A stretch of 64,000 nucleotides of DNA from VRUE01 sp963715625 (GTDB taxonomy: Bacteria > Actinomycetota > Thermoleophilia > Solirubrobacterales > 70-9), in NCBI GenBank assembly GCA_963715625.1, contig OY970260.1, positions 2,418,001 through 2,482,000 of the forward strand, written 5' to 3'. The stretch's first letter is position 1; each line of letters starts with the position of its first letter. The translations under genes and the position numbers were made by a program. The notes below the pieces were generated by a model. The model had not been told where the DNA came from. It saw only the letters and a program-made list of their open reading frames with translations, and did not search any database. This document shows positions 49,172 to 60,048 of this stretch, in pieces.

Positions 49172-49225
49172 ATCTGGGGTTACTACAGGGAGGAGAGATA
49201 TTTATCTCTATATGTGGATCCGTGG
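49172..49225 (+). ncRNA. leader-like conserved motif, copy 2
   Basis: Second copy of the 44799 motif with a four-base insertion that extends its small hairpin (AGAGATA/TATCTCT). Tiny frame ATG-TGG-ATC-CGT-GGG-AGG-stop (MWIRGR) after AGGGAGGAG. With copy 1 it brackets the accessory island 44.8-49.2 kb. Confidence 0.5.
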
Positions 49226-49525
49226 GAGGTAGGTGGGCCCTTTGATGTGCCGCTGGAACGTCATCGTGGGAGGCGATGGCGCCATATGGGCGGCGCCGGA
49301 CCCAGCCAGGAAGTTTGTTTCGTGCTCCTTATCGGTTGTCCTCTATGAATCCTTGAGCAGCATACGAACATACGTGCGATTCGTATGTGAGTGGGATCAC
49401 AGACTGCTCGCACGCGGCTGGACCGCTGCTGGGCATGAGACCAGGCCAAGCCTAAGCGCGGTTAAAAAGCTGTAGGAGCATCGAACAAACGGCTGTTTGC
49501 CCGGGGCGGCTGTAGCGTTTCGGGG
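49226..49525. other. gene-free stretch with operator-like repeats before tlyA
   Basis: 300 bp, less GC-rich than its neighbours, no supported gene. At 49361-49388 it holds CATACGAACATACG, a short spacer and TTCGTATG: CATACG twice plus an inverted CGTATG, with 8-bp perfect arms CATACGAA/TTCGTATG. This looks like a regulator binding site whose gene is not obvious. Confidence 0.45.
49513..49518 (+). promoter_or_regulatory. -10 box of tlyA
   Basis: TAGCGT seven bases before ATG 49526; leaderless layout. Confidence 0.6.
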
Positions 49526-50308
49526 ATGGCGAAGGCGCGGATAGATGCCGTCCTGGCCGAGCGCGGGCTGTTCCCCTCGCGCACGGCTGCCGCGGTCGCG
49601 GTGCGCGCGGGCGCGGTGCGGGTCGGCGCCGACGGGCCGGTCGCCCTGCGTCCCAGCCAGCTGGTCGAGCCGGAGGCTGCGTTCGTCGTCAACTCGGGCC
49701 CCCGTTTTGCCTCCCGGGGCGGGATCAAGCTGGAGAACGCGCTGGAGGCGCTCGGGATCGAGGTCGCCGGGCGTGACTGCCTCGACGTGGGCGCCTCGAC
49801 CGGTGGCTTCACCGATTGCATGCTGCAGCGGGGGGCGGCACGGGTCGCCGCCGTCGACGTCGCCTACGGGCAGATCGACCAGGGCCTGCGGGGGGACCCG
49901 CGGGTGACGGTGATCGAGCGGCTCAACGCGCGCGAGCTGGTGCCCGCGGACCTGCCCTTCGTCCCCGCCCTGGCGACGATCGACGTCTCCTTCATCTCCC
50001 TGGCGAAGGTGCTGCCGGCGGTCGCTCGCTGCCTGGCGCCCGGGGGCGAGGTGCTCGCCATGGTCAAGCCCCAGTTCGAGCTGGGCCGGGAGCGGGTGCG
50101 CAAGGGGGTCGTCCGCGACGCGGCAGACCGGCGCGAGGCGATCCTCGGAGTCGCGCTCGCCGCACGCGAGCTCGGCCTCGCGGTGCGCGGGTTCGCCTCC
50201 TCGGGCCTGCCCGGCCCGAAGGGCAACCGCGAGACCTTCGTCTGGTGTGGCCGCGGCGGCGAGGAGGTCGCCGACCTGGAGCAGGCGATCGCCGGGGTGG
50301 ACGGGTGA
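49526..50308 (+). CDS. tlyA: TlyA family 2'-O-methyltransferase
   Basis: 260 aa. S4 RNA-binding domain at residues about 3-60 (ARIDAVLAERGLFPSRTAAA) and FtsJ-type methyltransferase with the SAM loop CLDVGASTGGFTDCMLQRGA, VKPQFELGRE and a C-terminal GPKGNRE. Mycobacterial TlyA methylates 16S and 23S rRNA and sets capreomycin sensitivity. First gene of tlyA-nadK-recN, the actinobacterial order. Confidence 0.95.
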   Translation: MAKARIDAVLAERGLFPSRTAAAVAVRAGAVRVGADGPVALRPSQLVEPEAAFVVNSGPRFASRGGIKLENALEALGIEVAGRDCLDVGASTGGFTDCMLQRGAARVAAVDVAYGQIDQGLRGDPRVTVIERLNARELVPADLPFVPALATIDVSFISLAKVLPAVARCLAPGGEVLAMVKPQFELGRERVRKGVVRDAADRREAILGVALAARELGLAVRGFASSGLPGPKGNRETFVWCGRGGEEVADLEQAIAGVDG

Positions 50309-51150
50309 AGACCGCCGCCCTGATAACCCACTCCCACCCTCCGGCCGCGACCGAAGCGGTCACCGTTGCCGCCGCCGCCGCGCGCGATGCCGGCTGGCGC
50401 CTCGTCGCCACCGCGGAGGAGATCTCCAAGCACGACCAGGCCGCCGCGGGCGTCGAGCGGGTCGACTCGCTCCCCGGCGATTCCGACCTCTGCCTGGTGC
50501 TCGGCGGCGACGGCTCGATCCTCTACGCGCTGCGCCGCTTCGCCCACACCGGCGTGTCCGTCTTCGGCGTCAACTTCGGCACGGTGGGCTTCCTCGCCGC
50601 GGTCGAGCGCGACGATGCCGAGGCAGGGATCCGCCGGGCCCTCGCCGGGGAGACCGAGGCGATCGACCTGCCCGCGCTGGCGATCGAGGTCGAGGGCGAG
50701 GAGCGGTTCGCCTTCAACGACGTCAGCTTCAGCCGGCGCCCGCACGACCGCGTCGCCGAGCTCAGCTACCGGATCGCCGGCGAGGAGGTCGGCAACGTGC
50801 GCTGCGACGGCCTCGTCGCCGCCACGCCCGCCGGCTCGACCGGCTACAACCTCGCCAACCAGGGCCCGATCCTCGCCTGGGGGGTGAAGGGGTACGTGGT
50901 CAGCTACATCTCGCCCCACTCGCTGACCGCGCGGGCGCTGGTGGTCGCCCCGGGCGACGTGCTCGGCGTTGGCAACGCCCCGGGCCGGGAGCCGGTCAAC
51001 GTCGCCATCGACGGCGCCCAGGCCGGCGCGCTCGCCCCCGGCGCCGCCCTCGACGTGCGTTTCGCCGACGCCGTCGGCAAGCTCGCCCAGCTCCCCGGCA
51101 CCAGCTTCTACCACCGCATTCGCGAGAAGTTCGGCCACCTGGCGGTATAG
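50305..51150 (+). CDS. nadK: NAD kinase
   Basis: 281 aa, makes NADP. GGDG motif VLGGDGSILYALRRFA, NFGTVGFLA, FNDVSF, and TPAGSTGYNLANQGPIL are diagnostic. GTG 50305 overlaps the tlyA stop (GTGA). Confidence 0.95.
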   Translation: MKTAALITHSHPPAATEAVTVAAAAARDAGWRLVATAEEISKHDQAAAGVERVDSLPGDSDLCLVLGGDGSILYALRRFAHTGVSVFGVNFGTVGFLAAVERDDAEAGIRRALAGETEAIDLPALAIEVEGEERFAFNDVSFSRRPHDRVAELSYRIAGEEVGNVRCDGLVAATPAGSTGYNLANQGPILAWGVKGYVVSYISPHSLTARALVVAPGDVLGVGNAPGREPVNVAIDGAQAGALAPGAALDVRFADAVGKLAQLPGTSFYHRIREKFGHLAV

Positions 51151-51196
51151 GCAACGGCCGGTCGCGACGCCCGGGGCTTCGGTCCGTGGCGATTGC

Positions 51197-51202
51197 TAGA
51201 CA
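51197..51202 (+). promoter_or_regulatory. -10 box of recN
   Basis: TAGACA six bases before GTG 51209; the last base deviates from TANNNT. Confidence 0.45.
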
Positions 51203-51208
51203 GGGGAC

Positions 51209-52891
51209 GTGCTGCGAGAGCTTCGCATCGAGAACCTGCTCTTGATCGAGCAGGCCGAAATGCGGCTGGGAGAGGGCCTCAACGCGATCACCGGGGAGAC
51301 GGGAGCGGGCAAGACCGTCCTGGCGCACTCGCTCGACCTGCTGATGGGCGGCAAGGCCCGGCCGCAGATCGTGCGGCCCGGGGCCGAGGAGGCCTGGGTC
51401 GAGGGCGTCTTCGACCTGCCCGAGGGGCTGTTGGCCGAGCCTGAGATGGCCGAGATCGCCGAGCGGCTGCCCGACGGCGCGGAGGAGATCGTGCTCGGGC
51501 GCCGTGTCGCGGCGAGCGGGCGGACCAGCGCCTTCGTTGCTGGACGCGCTGCCTCGGCCTCGGACCTGAAGCTGCTGGGCGGGCGGCTGTTTGCCTTCTA
51601 CGGCCAGCACGAGCATCGCAAGCTGACGATCTCATCGGCGCAGATGGAGGTGCTGGACGGGTTCGCCGGGGCCGGGCACCTGGAGCTGCGGGAGCGCTAC
51701 CGGGGAGCCCACCGCGAGTGCCTGGGGCTCGAAGCGGAGCTGGCCGAGCTGCGCGAGCGCGACGGCTCGCGGGAGCGCGACCTCGACCTCCACCGCTACG
51801 AGCTCTCCGAGATCGAGGAGGTCGCCCCCGACCCGGCCGAGAAGGCCGAGCTCGGAGCGGAGCGCGAGCGCCTGCGCCACGCCGAGGGTTTGCGCGAGGC
51901 GGCGGCGGGGGCGCACGCGGCGGCGCTCGGCGCCGAGGAGGGCGGCGGGGGCGCGGCCGAGCTGCTCGCCCAGGCCGAGGCCCTCCTGCAGGGCGCCGGC
52001 GGGGTCGACCCCGATCTCGATGCGCTCTCCACACGGCTCAGCTCCCTCGCGATCGAGCTGGGCGACGTGGCCGGCGAGCTGCGCGACTACCTCGAGGGAG
52101 TGGAGGCCGATCCCGGGCGCCTCGCCGCAGTTGAGGAGCGCCTCGACGCCCTCGACCGGCTCGAGCGCAAGCACGGCGGCAGCGTCGAGGCGGTCCTCGA
52201 GCACGCCGGGCGCTGCCGCTCGGAGATCGCCCGCCTGGAGAACGCCGAGGAGCGGGACGCCGAGGCCGAGGCGGCGCTGGCGGAGGCCGAGGCGAGCCGG
52301 GCCAAGCTGGCGGGCAAGCTCGGCAAGGCGCGGGCGAAGGCGGCGGCCCCGCTGGAGCGCGAGGTCGCGCAGGAGTTGGAGCGATTGGCTATGCCCGGCG
52401 CGCGGCTGGAGGTGGTGCTGGAGCCGCATCCCGACGGGTTCGGCCCCAACGGAGCCGAGTCGGTCGAGCTGCGCCTGGCCCCGAATCCCGGGCTGGAGCC
52501 GGCGCCGTTGCGCGACGCCGCCTCCGGCGGCGAGCTCTCGCGGGTGATGCTCGCGCTCAGCGGCTTCGGCGGCTCGGGGGGCGCGGGGACGCTCGTCTTC
52601 GACGAGATCGATGCGGGCGTCGGCGGCAAGACCGCCCGCGCGGTCGGCGAGCGCCTGCGGGCCCTCGGCGAGGGCCGCCAGGTGCTCTGCATCACTCATC
52701 TTCCCCAGGTCGCCTCCCGGGCCCAGGCTCACTTCACGCTGGAGAAGGACGTCTCCGGCGAGCGGGCCAGCGCCACCGTGCGGCGGCTGGAGGGCGAAGG
52801 CGTCGTCGCGGAGATCCGCCGCATGCTCGGTGGCGAGCAGTCCGACGAGGCGGCGACCCAGCACGCCAGGGAGCTGCTGGCCGCGGCCTGA
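51209..52891 (+). CDS. recN: DNA repair protein RecN
   Basis: 560 aa SMC-like ATPase in double-strand-break repair. Walker A AITGETGAGKTVLAHSLDLL, RecN signature FAFYGQHEHRKLT, long coiled-coil arms (about 165-350), ABC signature SGGELSRVMLAL, Walker B LVFDEIDAGVGGKTA and ITHLPQVASRAQAHF. Confidence 0.95.
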   Translation: MLRELRIENLLLIEQAEMRLGEGLNAITGETGAGKTVLAHSLDLLMGGKARPQIVRPGAEEAWVEGVFDLPEGLLAEPEMAEIAERLPDGAEEIVLGRRVAASGRTSAFVAGRAASASDLKLLGGRLFAFYGQHEHRKLTISSAQMEVLDGFAGAGHLELRERYRGAHRECLGLEAELAELRERDGSRERDLDLHRYELSEIEEVAPDPAEKAELGAERERLRHAEGLREAAAGAHAAALGAEEGGGGAAELLAQAEALLQGAGGVDPDLDALSTRLSSLAIELGDVAGELRDYLEGVEADPGRLAAVEERLDALDRLERKHGGSVEAVLEHAGRCRSEIARLENAEERDAEAEAALAEAEASRAKLAGKLGKARAKAAAPLEREVAQELERLAMPGARLEVVLEPHPDGFGPNGAESVELRLAPNPGLEPAPLRDAASGGELSRVMLALSGFGGSGGAGTLVFDEIDAGVGGKTARAVGERLRALGEGRQVLCITHLPQVASRAQAHFTLEKDVSGERASATVRRLEGEGVVAEIRRMLGGEQSDEAATQHARELLAAA

Positions 52892-52919
52892 AGCGGATTG
52901 CGACCCGGCGCAGAGCGGC

Positions 52920-52925
52920 TAACCT
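52920..52925 (+). promoter_or_regulatory. -10 box of steA
   Basis: TAACCT six bases before ATG 52932; leaderless layout. Confidence 0.6.
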
Positions 52926-52931
52926 GCTCCG

Positions 52932-54119
52932 ATGGCAACCGCAAGTCGCCGTCGTCTCCCTGCTCTCTTCTCCCGCCGTAACGGCGGGTCCCCGGGCGAG
53001 GCGATCGAGGGGACGGTGCGGCTCGGCCGTCGCACCAAGCACCTGGTCAAGCGGCTCGTTCCAGGCGACATCGCCGTCATAGACCACGTCAACATCGACC
53101 GGATCGCTGCCGAGGAGCTGATCGCCACCGGCGTGGGGGCGGTGCTCAATGCCTCGCCCTCCTCCAACGGCCGCTACCCGAACGCCGGGCCGCTGCTGCT
53201 CGCCCGCGCCGGGGTGACCCTGCTCGACGCCGATGGCGCCGACCCCTTCGAGCTGCTCGGCGAGGGCGACCGGGTGACGATCTCCGGCGGCGCCGTGCTC
53301 GCCCGCGGCCACGAGGTCCTGCGCGGCCGCGTGCTCGGGGTCGAGGAGCTGGAGCTCCAGCTCGACCGCCAGCGCCAGCGGGTCGACGAGGCGCTGGCCG
53401 AGTTCGCCGAGAACACCGTCGCCCACGTGCGCCAGGAGACCGACCTGCTGACCGGCGCCGTCGAGTTCCCGCCCACCCGCGCCTCCTTCCGCGACCGCCA
53501 CGTCCTGATCGTCGTTCGCGGCGAGCACCACCGCCGCGACCTGCAGGCGCTGCGCGCCTACATCCGCAACGTGCGCCCGCTGGTCGTCGCCGTCGACGGC
53601 GGCGCCGACGGCGTGCTGGAAGCCGGGTTGAAACCGGACGTGATCCTCGGCGACATGGACTCGGCCGGGGACGAGGCGCTGCGCTGCGGCGCCGAGCTGG
53701 TCGTCCACGCCTATCCCGACGGGCGCGCCCCGGGGCGCCAGCGCCTGCTCGACCTCGACCTCGGGCACACCGTGCTCCCCGCCGCCGGCACCAGCGAGGA
53801 CGTGGCGATGCTGATGGCCTACGAGAAGGGGGCCGCGCTGATCGTCAGCGTCGGCGCCCACTTCAACCTGATCGAGTTCCTCGACCGCAAGCGCGGCGGC
53901 ATGTCCTCGACCTTCCTCACCCGGCTGCGGATCGGCGAGAAGCTGGTCGACGCGAAGGGCGTCAGCCGCCTCTACAACCCGAGCTCGCCCTTCGGCCCCC
54001 TGGTGCTCTTCGGGGCGGTGTTCGCGATCCTGCTGGCGATCGTCGTGATCACCTCGCCGGCCCTCAGCGACCTCTTCGACCTGGTCTGGCTGAAGGTCAA
54101 GATCTGGCTGGGGCTGTAG
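52932..54119 (+). CDS. steA: SteA-like cytokinetic ring protein
   Basis: 395 aa. Thiamin-pyrophosphokinase-like core (LVVAVDGGADGVLEAGLKPD, VILGDMDSAG, AGTSEDVAMLMAY) and a C-terminal TM segment about 355-378 (LVLFGAVFAILLAIVVITSP). Matches the Rv1697/SteA family, which acts with SteB in actinobacterial septum cleavage. Location between recN and steB supports it. Confidence 0.9.
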   Translation: MATASRRRLPALFSRRNGGSPGEAIEGTVRLGRRTKHLVKRLVPGDIAVIDHVNIDRIAAEELIATGVGAVLNASPSSNGRYPNAGPLLLARAGVTLLDADGADPFELLGEGDRVTISGGAVLARGHEVLRGRVLGVEELELQLDRQRQRVDEALAEFAENTVAHVRQETDLLTGAVEFPPTRASFRDRHVLIVVRGEHHRRDLQALRAYIRNVRPLVVAVDGGADGVLEAGLKPDVILGDMDSAGDEALRCGAELVVHAYPDGRAPGRQRLLDLDLGHTVLPAAGTSEDVAMLMAYEKGAALIVSVGAHFNLIEFLDRKRGGMSSTFLTRLRIGEKLVDAKGVSRLYNPSSPFGPLVLFGAVFAILLAIVVITSPALSDLFDLVWLKVKIWLGL

Positions 54120-54139
54120 CGGCCCGTCGGGGTCGCCAT

Positions 54140-54145
54140 TAGCCT
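54140..54145 (+). promoter_or_regulatory. -10 box of steB
   Basis: TAGCCT, 11 bases before ATG 54157, a slightly longer gap than the other promoters here. Confidence 0.45.
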
Positions 54146-54156
54146 TCCCCGCGTCG

Positions 54157-55029
54157 ATGGGCTACAGCGCCAAATACCACGCGACCTCCCTGGTTGCCGT
54201 CTTCCTCGCCCTCGCGATCGGGATCCTGATCGGCGCCGAGTTCGGCGGCGACGCGCTGACCAACACGCGCCGGGACCTCGAGCACAGCCTCACCGGCAAC
54301 CTGCAGGACGCGCGCGACCGGGCCGACGAGCTGAACGCCGAGCTGGCGCGTGCCGACGAGTTCGCCAGCCGCGTCTACCCGGCGCTGGTGCGCGACCGGC
54401 TCGCCGGGCGGCGGGTCGGGGTCCTCGCCCTCGGCGACCTTCCCGGCGACACCTCCTCGGCGATCGAGGACGCCCTCGGGCCGACCGGGGCGCGGCTGGT
54501 CGGCATCGGCGTGGTGCGCGAGCCGGTCGACCTGCGCGGCCTGGCCGGGGACCTCTCGAAGACGCGCTTTGCGGCCCTGCGCCGGGATCCCGACACGCTC
54601 ACCGCCTTCGGCGTCGGGCTGGGACGGCAGGTCGTCCGCAGGGGGGCCCTGCCCGAGCTCGTGCGCGGCCATCTCTTCTCCCGCGCCAGCGGCAACTTCG
54701 GCGCCCTCGACGGGGTCATCGTGGTGCGCGACGTGCCCGAGGAGATGGGGCCGGTGCAGCGCTCCAACGCGAGCCGGCTCGAATCGGCGCTGATGGCGGG
54801 AATCGCCGGGACCCGCACGCCCGCGGTCGGGGTCGAGACGTCCAGCACGGAACCCTCCTCGGTCTCCTTCTTCAACGGCAACGACCTGACCAGCGTCGAC
54901 GACGCCGAGCTCGCGGCGGGGCGGGTTGCGACCGTCTTCGCCCTGCTCGGCGCCGAGGGCAGCTTCGGGGTCAAGGGGTCGGCCGACCGCCTGCTGCCGG
55001 ATCTGCTGCCGCCGGTGGAGTCCCGGTGA
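54157..55029 (+). CDS. steB: SteB/MctB-like protein
   Basis: 290 aa. N-terminal MGYSAKYHATSLVAVFLALA and IGILIGAEFGG membrane anchor, coiled coil about 35-75, and an extracytoplasmic domain. Same family as Rv1698 (annotated copper transporter MctB, also SteB partner of SteA). Confidence 0.88.
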   Translation: MGYSAKYHATSLVAVFLALAIGILIGAEFGGDALTNTRRDLEHSLTGNLQDARDRADELNAELARADEFASRVYPALVRDRLAGRRVGVLALGDLPGDTSSAIEDALGPTGARLVGIGVVREPVDLRGLAGDLSKTRFAALRRDPDTLTAFGVGLGRQVVRRGALPELVRGHLFSRASGNFGALDGVIVVRDVPEEMGPVQRSNASRLESALMAGIAGTRTPAVGVETSSTEPSSVSFFNGNDLTSVDDAELAAGRVATVFALLGAEGSFGVKGSADRLLPDLLPPVESR

Positions 55030-55085
55030 GCGCCCCGACCGTCTCGGTGATCTCCGGTCGTTCGAGTCCGGGACGGTCGGGGCGC
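55030..55085. terminator. hairpin between steB and the glycosyltransferase gene
   Basis: Perfect 14-bp arms GCGCCCCGACCGTC (55030-55043) and GACGGTCGGGGCGC (55072-55085) right after the steB stop. No T-run; may attenuate read-through or be another palindromic repeat. Confidence 0.55.
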
Positions 55086-55102
55086 GAACAAATGGATGCC
55101 CC

Positions 55103-55935
55103 GTGACCTGGGTCGGGCTCCCGGTCGCCATTGCCGTCGCCCTGCTCGTCGTGCCGGCGGGGGTGCGCGGGCTTCTCGACGCCGGCCTGGTGCGGGAGAA
55201 CTACCGCGGCGCCTTGCTCGCCTTCCCGCTGGGAGCGGTGCTGGCGACGGCGGCGCTGGTCGCGCTGGCGCCGCTCGCCTTCCTCGACGACCGCGCCGAC
55301 CTCGACCTGCTCGCCCCCGAACTGCGCCGCTGGATGCCCTACCTGCTGGGGATCGCCTTCCTCGGCTTCCTCGACGACTCGCTGGGGCGGGGGACGGCGG
55401 CCAGCGCGCCGCGCGGCTGGCGCGGACACGCGCGGGCGCTGCGCCGGGGCAGCCTCTCGACCGGGGCGGTGAAGGCGCTGGGGGCGCTGGCCCTCGCCGC
55501 CTACGTCGTCTCCGGGCGCGGGCTGGAGTCCTGGCGCTACCTCGCCGACGTCGCCCTGCTGATCCTCGCCACCAACGCCTTCAACCTGCTCGACCTGCGG
55601 CCGGGGCGGGCGGAGAAGGGCCTCGGGCTGCTCGGGGCCGGCCTCTGCCTCGGCGCCTGGACCTTCGCGCCGCTGGAGCTGCTGGGGATCTTCGCCGGCC
55701 CGGTGGCGGTCGGGGCCTGGTTCACGCTGCGCGAGCGGGCGATGCTGGGAGACACGGGTTCCAACCTGCTCGGCGCCGTCGCCGGGGTCTGGCTGCTGAC
55801 CACGTTGGGGGCAGACGCCCGCCTCGTCGCCCTCGCCGCGGTCGCCGGACTGACCATTTACGGGGAGTTGCGTTCGATCTCCGCCGCGATCGAATCGGTT
55901 CCGCCACTGCGATGGCTAGACTCGCTGGGCAGAGC

Positions 55936-55939
<4 letters not shown>
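55103..55939 (+). CDS. PNPT-family membrane glycosyltransferase (MraY/WecA-like)
   Basis: 278 aa from GTG 55103, multi-pass. Family loops: FLGFLDDSLGRG, TNAFNLLDLRPGRAEKGLGL (the NxxN-D motif) and AMLGDTGSNLLGAVAG. Such enzymes transfer a phospho-sugar to undecaprenyl phosphate. Shorter than MraY, and located with division genes steA/steB, so a cell-envelope polymer role is likely; substrate unknown. Overlaps pyrG. Confidence 0.82.
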
Positions 55940-57597
<1,658 letters not shown>

Positions 57598-57615
<18 letters not shown>

Positions 57616-57717
57616 GGGTTCCGCTTAACTTTTTCGACGGGCGGGGATTTGCTGGCGCCGCGGGCGAGCTCCCGCGAAAAAGTACAAGACGCTCCACCCC
57701 TACCGGGACAGTCCCCG
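57598..57717. repeat. long hairpin element (family B), copy 2
   Basis: 120 bp with perfect 22-bp outer arms (57598-57619, 57696-57717), GGGGACTGTCCCGG at the outside. Inner conserved segments GTTCCGCTTAACTTTTTCG and CGAAAAAGTACAAGACG, with GCTGGCGCC in the loop. Between pyrG and the M20 peptidase. Confidence 0.93.
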
Positions 57718-57735
57718 GTCGCGCCGTATCCCGGC

Positions 57736-57741
57736 TAGCCT
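57736..57741 (+). promoter_or_regulatory. -10 box of the M20 peptidase gene
   Basis: TAGCCT nine bases before GTG 57751. Confidence 0.5.
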
Positions 57742-57750
57742 GTCCCGGTT

Positions 57751-58860
57751 GTGAAGAGGCTGTACGAGACTTTCATAAGGCTGTGTGAGATTCGCAGCCC
57801 GACCGGAGAGGAGCGCGAGGTCGCGGACACGATCGCCGCCGAGCTGCGCGCGCTGGGGCTCGAGGTGAGCGAGGACGGCGCCGCGGGGCCGGCCGAAGCG
57901 GGGGCGGGCAACATCCTCGCCCGGCTGCCGGGGGCGAGCGCGGAGTGGGTGATGTTCTGCGCCCACGTCGACACCGTCCCGCACAAGGGCCAGATCGAGG
58001 TGGTCGAGTCCGAGGGGGTCTTCCGCAGCGCCGGGGAGACGATCCTCGGCGCCGACAACAAGGCGGCGGTGGCGGTCTTCATCGAGCTGGCGGCGCGCCA
58101 TGCCGCCGAGCCGCCCCCGGTCGGGATCGAGCTGGTCCTGACCGTCGCCGAGGAGCAGGGCCTGCGCGGCGCCAAGGCCTTCGACGCCTCGACCCTGCGG
58201 TCGAGATGCGGCTTCGTCCTCGATCACGCAAGCGCGATCGGCGAGGTGATCGTCAGCTCGCCTACTCAGCAGCGGGTCCTGGTCGATTTCCACGGAGTCG
58301 AGGCACACGCCGGCATCCGGCCAGAGGACGGCAGCAACGCGATCGCCGCCGCCGCGGCTGCGATCTCGCGCATGGAGCTGGGCCGCCTCGACGAGGAGAC
58401 GACCGCCAACGTGGGCGTGATCTCGGGCGGGACCTCGGGCAACGTCGTCCCGGGGCATTGCGCGATCGTCGCCGAGGCGCGCAGTCTCGACGCCGGCCGG
58501 GCGGCGGAGGTCGCGGGGGCGCTCAGCGACGCCTGCACGTGGGGTGCCAGCGAGCACGGCTGCGACGCCGACGTGCGGATCGAGGAGCTCTTCCGCGGTT
58601 ACCGCATCCCGCCCTCCTCGCCGGCGCTGGCCCTGGCCGAGGCCGGGCTGCGACGAGCCGGCTTCGAGCCCGAGCGCACTGCGACCGGCGGCGGCAGCGA
58701 CGCCAACGCGCTGATCGTCAACGGCTTCGACTGCGTCCTCCTCGCCAACGGCACCGAGGCCAACCACACGCCGGATGAGACGGTGAGCGCCCGCAACCTC
58801 GACGCGATGCTCGAGGTCTGCGAGGGGGTCGTCTCCGCTGCGGCGGCGGGCTCGGAGTGA
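57751..58860 (+). CDS. M20 family metallopeptidase (PepT-like)
   Basis: 369 aa zinc exopeptidase. Metal site: MFCAHVDTVPHKG, LGADNKAAVAVFIEL, LTVAEEQGLRGAKAFD, FVLDHASAIG and ANHTPDETV; dimerisation domain VDFHGVEAHAGIRPEDG. Resembles peptidase T/deacylase group. Overlaps the DUF3866 gene by four bases. Confidence 0.9.
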   Translation: MKRLYETFIRLCEIRSPTGEEREVADTIAAELRALGLEVSEDGAAGPAEAGAGNILARLPGASAEWVMFCAHVDTVPHKGQIEVVESEGVFRSAGETILGADNKAAVAVFIELAARHAAEPPPVGIELVLTVAEEQGLRGAKAFDASTLRSRCGFVLDHASAIGEVIVSSPTQQRVLVDFHGVEAHAGIRPEDGSNAIAAAAAAISRMELGRLDEETTANVGVISGGTSGNVVPGHCAIVAEARSLDAGRAAEVAGALSDACTWGASEHGCDADVRIEELFRGYRIPPSSPALALAEAGLRRAGFEPERTATGGGSDANALIVNGFDCVLLANGTEANHTPDETVSARNLDAMLEVCEGVVSAAAAGSE

Positions 58861-59922
58861 GCGGCCGGCTGAAGCTGCGCCGCGGCGTCGTCGTCGGTGA
58901 GGAGCCGCTGACGGTCGAGATCGACGGCGAGCGCCGCGCCGCCTGGGCCGATACGGCCCTGCTAGGCGAGATGCGCGAGGGCGACGAGGTCGTCGTCAAC
59001 GTCGAGGCCGTGGACCTGGGCCTCGGCTCGGGGGGGTTCGACGTGGTCCACGTCAACCTCACCCGCGGGCTTGAAGGGGGTGGGCCGCCGGGCGACGAGC
59101 ACGCGATGAAGCTGAACTACAGCCCCCTCCAGCACGCCGTTGACCCCGTTCGAGCTTCCGGTGCGCTTTATGCCACCCATGACTACAAAAGGCGCACCGG
59201 AAGGGGGGAGGGCGACGATGCCGGTGCTGGTCCTGCCGCTGCACGGGCACCTGGCGCCGGCGGCCTGGGCGGCGGCGCAGGAGGCTCCGGGGCTGAAGGT
59301 GGGCTACGTGCAGACGGGGGGAGGGGCGCTGCCGGGCTCGCTCAGCCGCGACGTCGCTGAGCTGCGTGAGCGGGGCCTGCTCTGCGGCCACGTCACCGCT
59401 GCACCGGCCTACGGAGGCGAGCACGAGGCAGTCTCGGTCGCGGGTGCGCTCGACGCCGCGGCGCAGTCCCTCGGCTGGGACGCGGCGATCGCCGGCCCCG
59501 GCCCCGGCATCATCGGCTCCGACACCCGCCTCGGCCACGGCGGCATCGCCGCCCTCGACACCGCCCACGCCTCTCTAGCCCTCGGCCTCCCGACCCTGCT
59601 CTCCCCGCGCCTCTCTAGCGCCGACCCCCGCGAGCGCCACCGCCCAGTCAGCCACCACACCCTCACAGTCCTCCAAATGCTCCTAGCCCCCGTAGAGATC
59701 CCAGTCCCGGCCAGCGACCCAATCCCGATCGCGATCCTCGCCACCGCCGCAGGCTGGCGCCACCGCCTCACCGAGGCACAAGCAAATCTCCCCGGCTACA
59801 CAAGCTCAAACCTCCCAGCCCGGACGATGGGCAGGTCCATAGAAGAGGACCCACTCTTCTTCGCAGCAGCTCTCGCTTCCGGCCAGGCCCTGGCCGCTTC
59901 GACCGCGGGTGGCGTGGGGTGA
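58857..59922 (+). pseudogene. DUF3866 protein split by palindrome family C
   Basis: The N-terminal part (KLRRGVVVGEEPLTVEIDGE, VVVNVEAVDLGLGSGGFDVV, AMKLNYSPLQ) is in one frame from GTG 58857. After the palindrome at 59155-59202 the rest (ATG 59218: MPVLVLPLHGHLAPAAWAAA, VAELRERGLLCGHVTAAPAY, GPGPGIIGSDTRLGHGG) continues in another frame to 59922. Intact relatives are single proteins of about 350-380 aa. Either a pseudogene or now two polypeptides; the first frame runs on to 59360. Both halves are otherwise well preserved, so the event looks recent. Confidence 0.75.
59155..59202. repeat. palindrome family C, copy 2 (inside the DUF3866 gene)
   Basis: CTTCCGGTGCGCTTT (59155-59169) and AAAGGCGCACCGGAAG (59187-59202), one base missing in the left arm compared with the copy at 41736. 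Confidence 0.88.
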
Positions 59923-59971
59923 GGGGGGTCGAGGACGGACCGCGGCCCGCCCGCAGCGCCCCCCTCACCCC
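59916..59971. terminator. hairpin after the DUF3866 gene
   Basis: Perfect 13-bp arms GGGGTGAGGGGGG (59916-59928) and CCCCCCTCACCCC (59959-59971). Overlaps the DUF3866 stop. No T-run. Confidence 0.55.
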
Positions 59972-60048
59972 GCGACAGGACCCGCGGCCAACGCGCATGG
60001 TCCCTTGCCAACCAAGGGCTTCGGCAACCCAGCGAGAACCACCTCGCC

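Noticed and set aside
51288..52034. Arginine/proline-rich minus-strand frame over recN
   Set aside because: Shadow frame typical of high-GC DNA.
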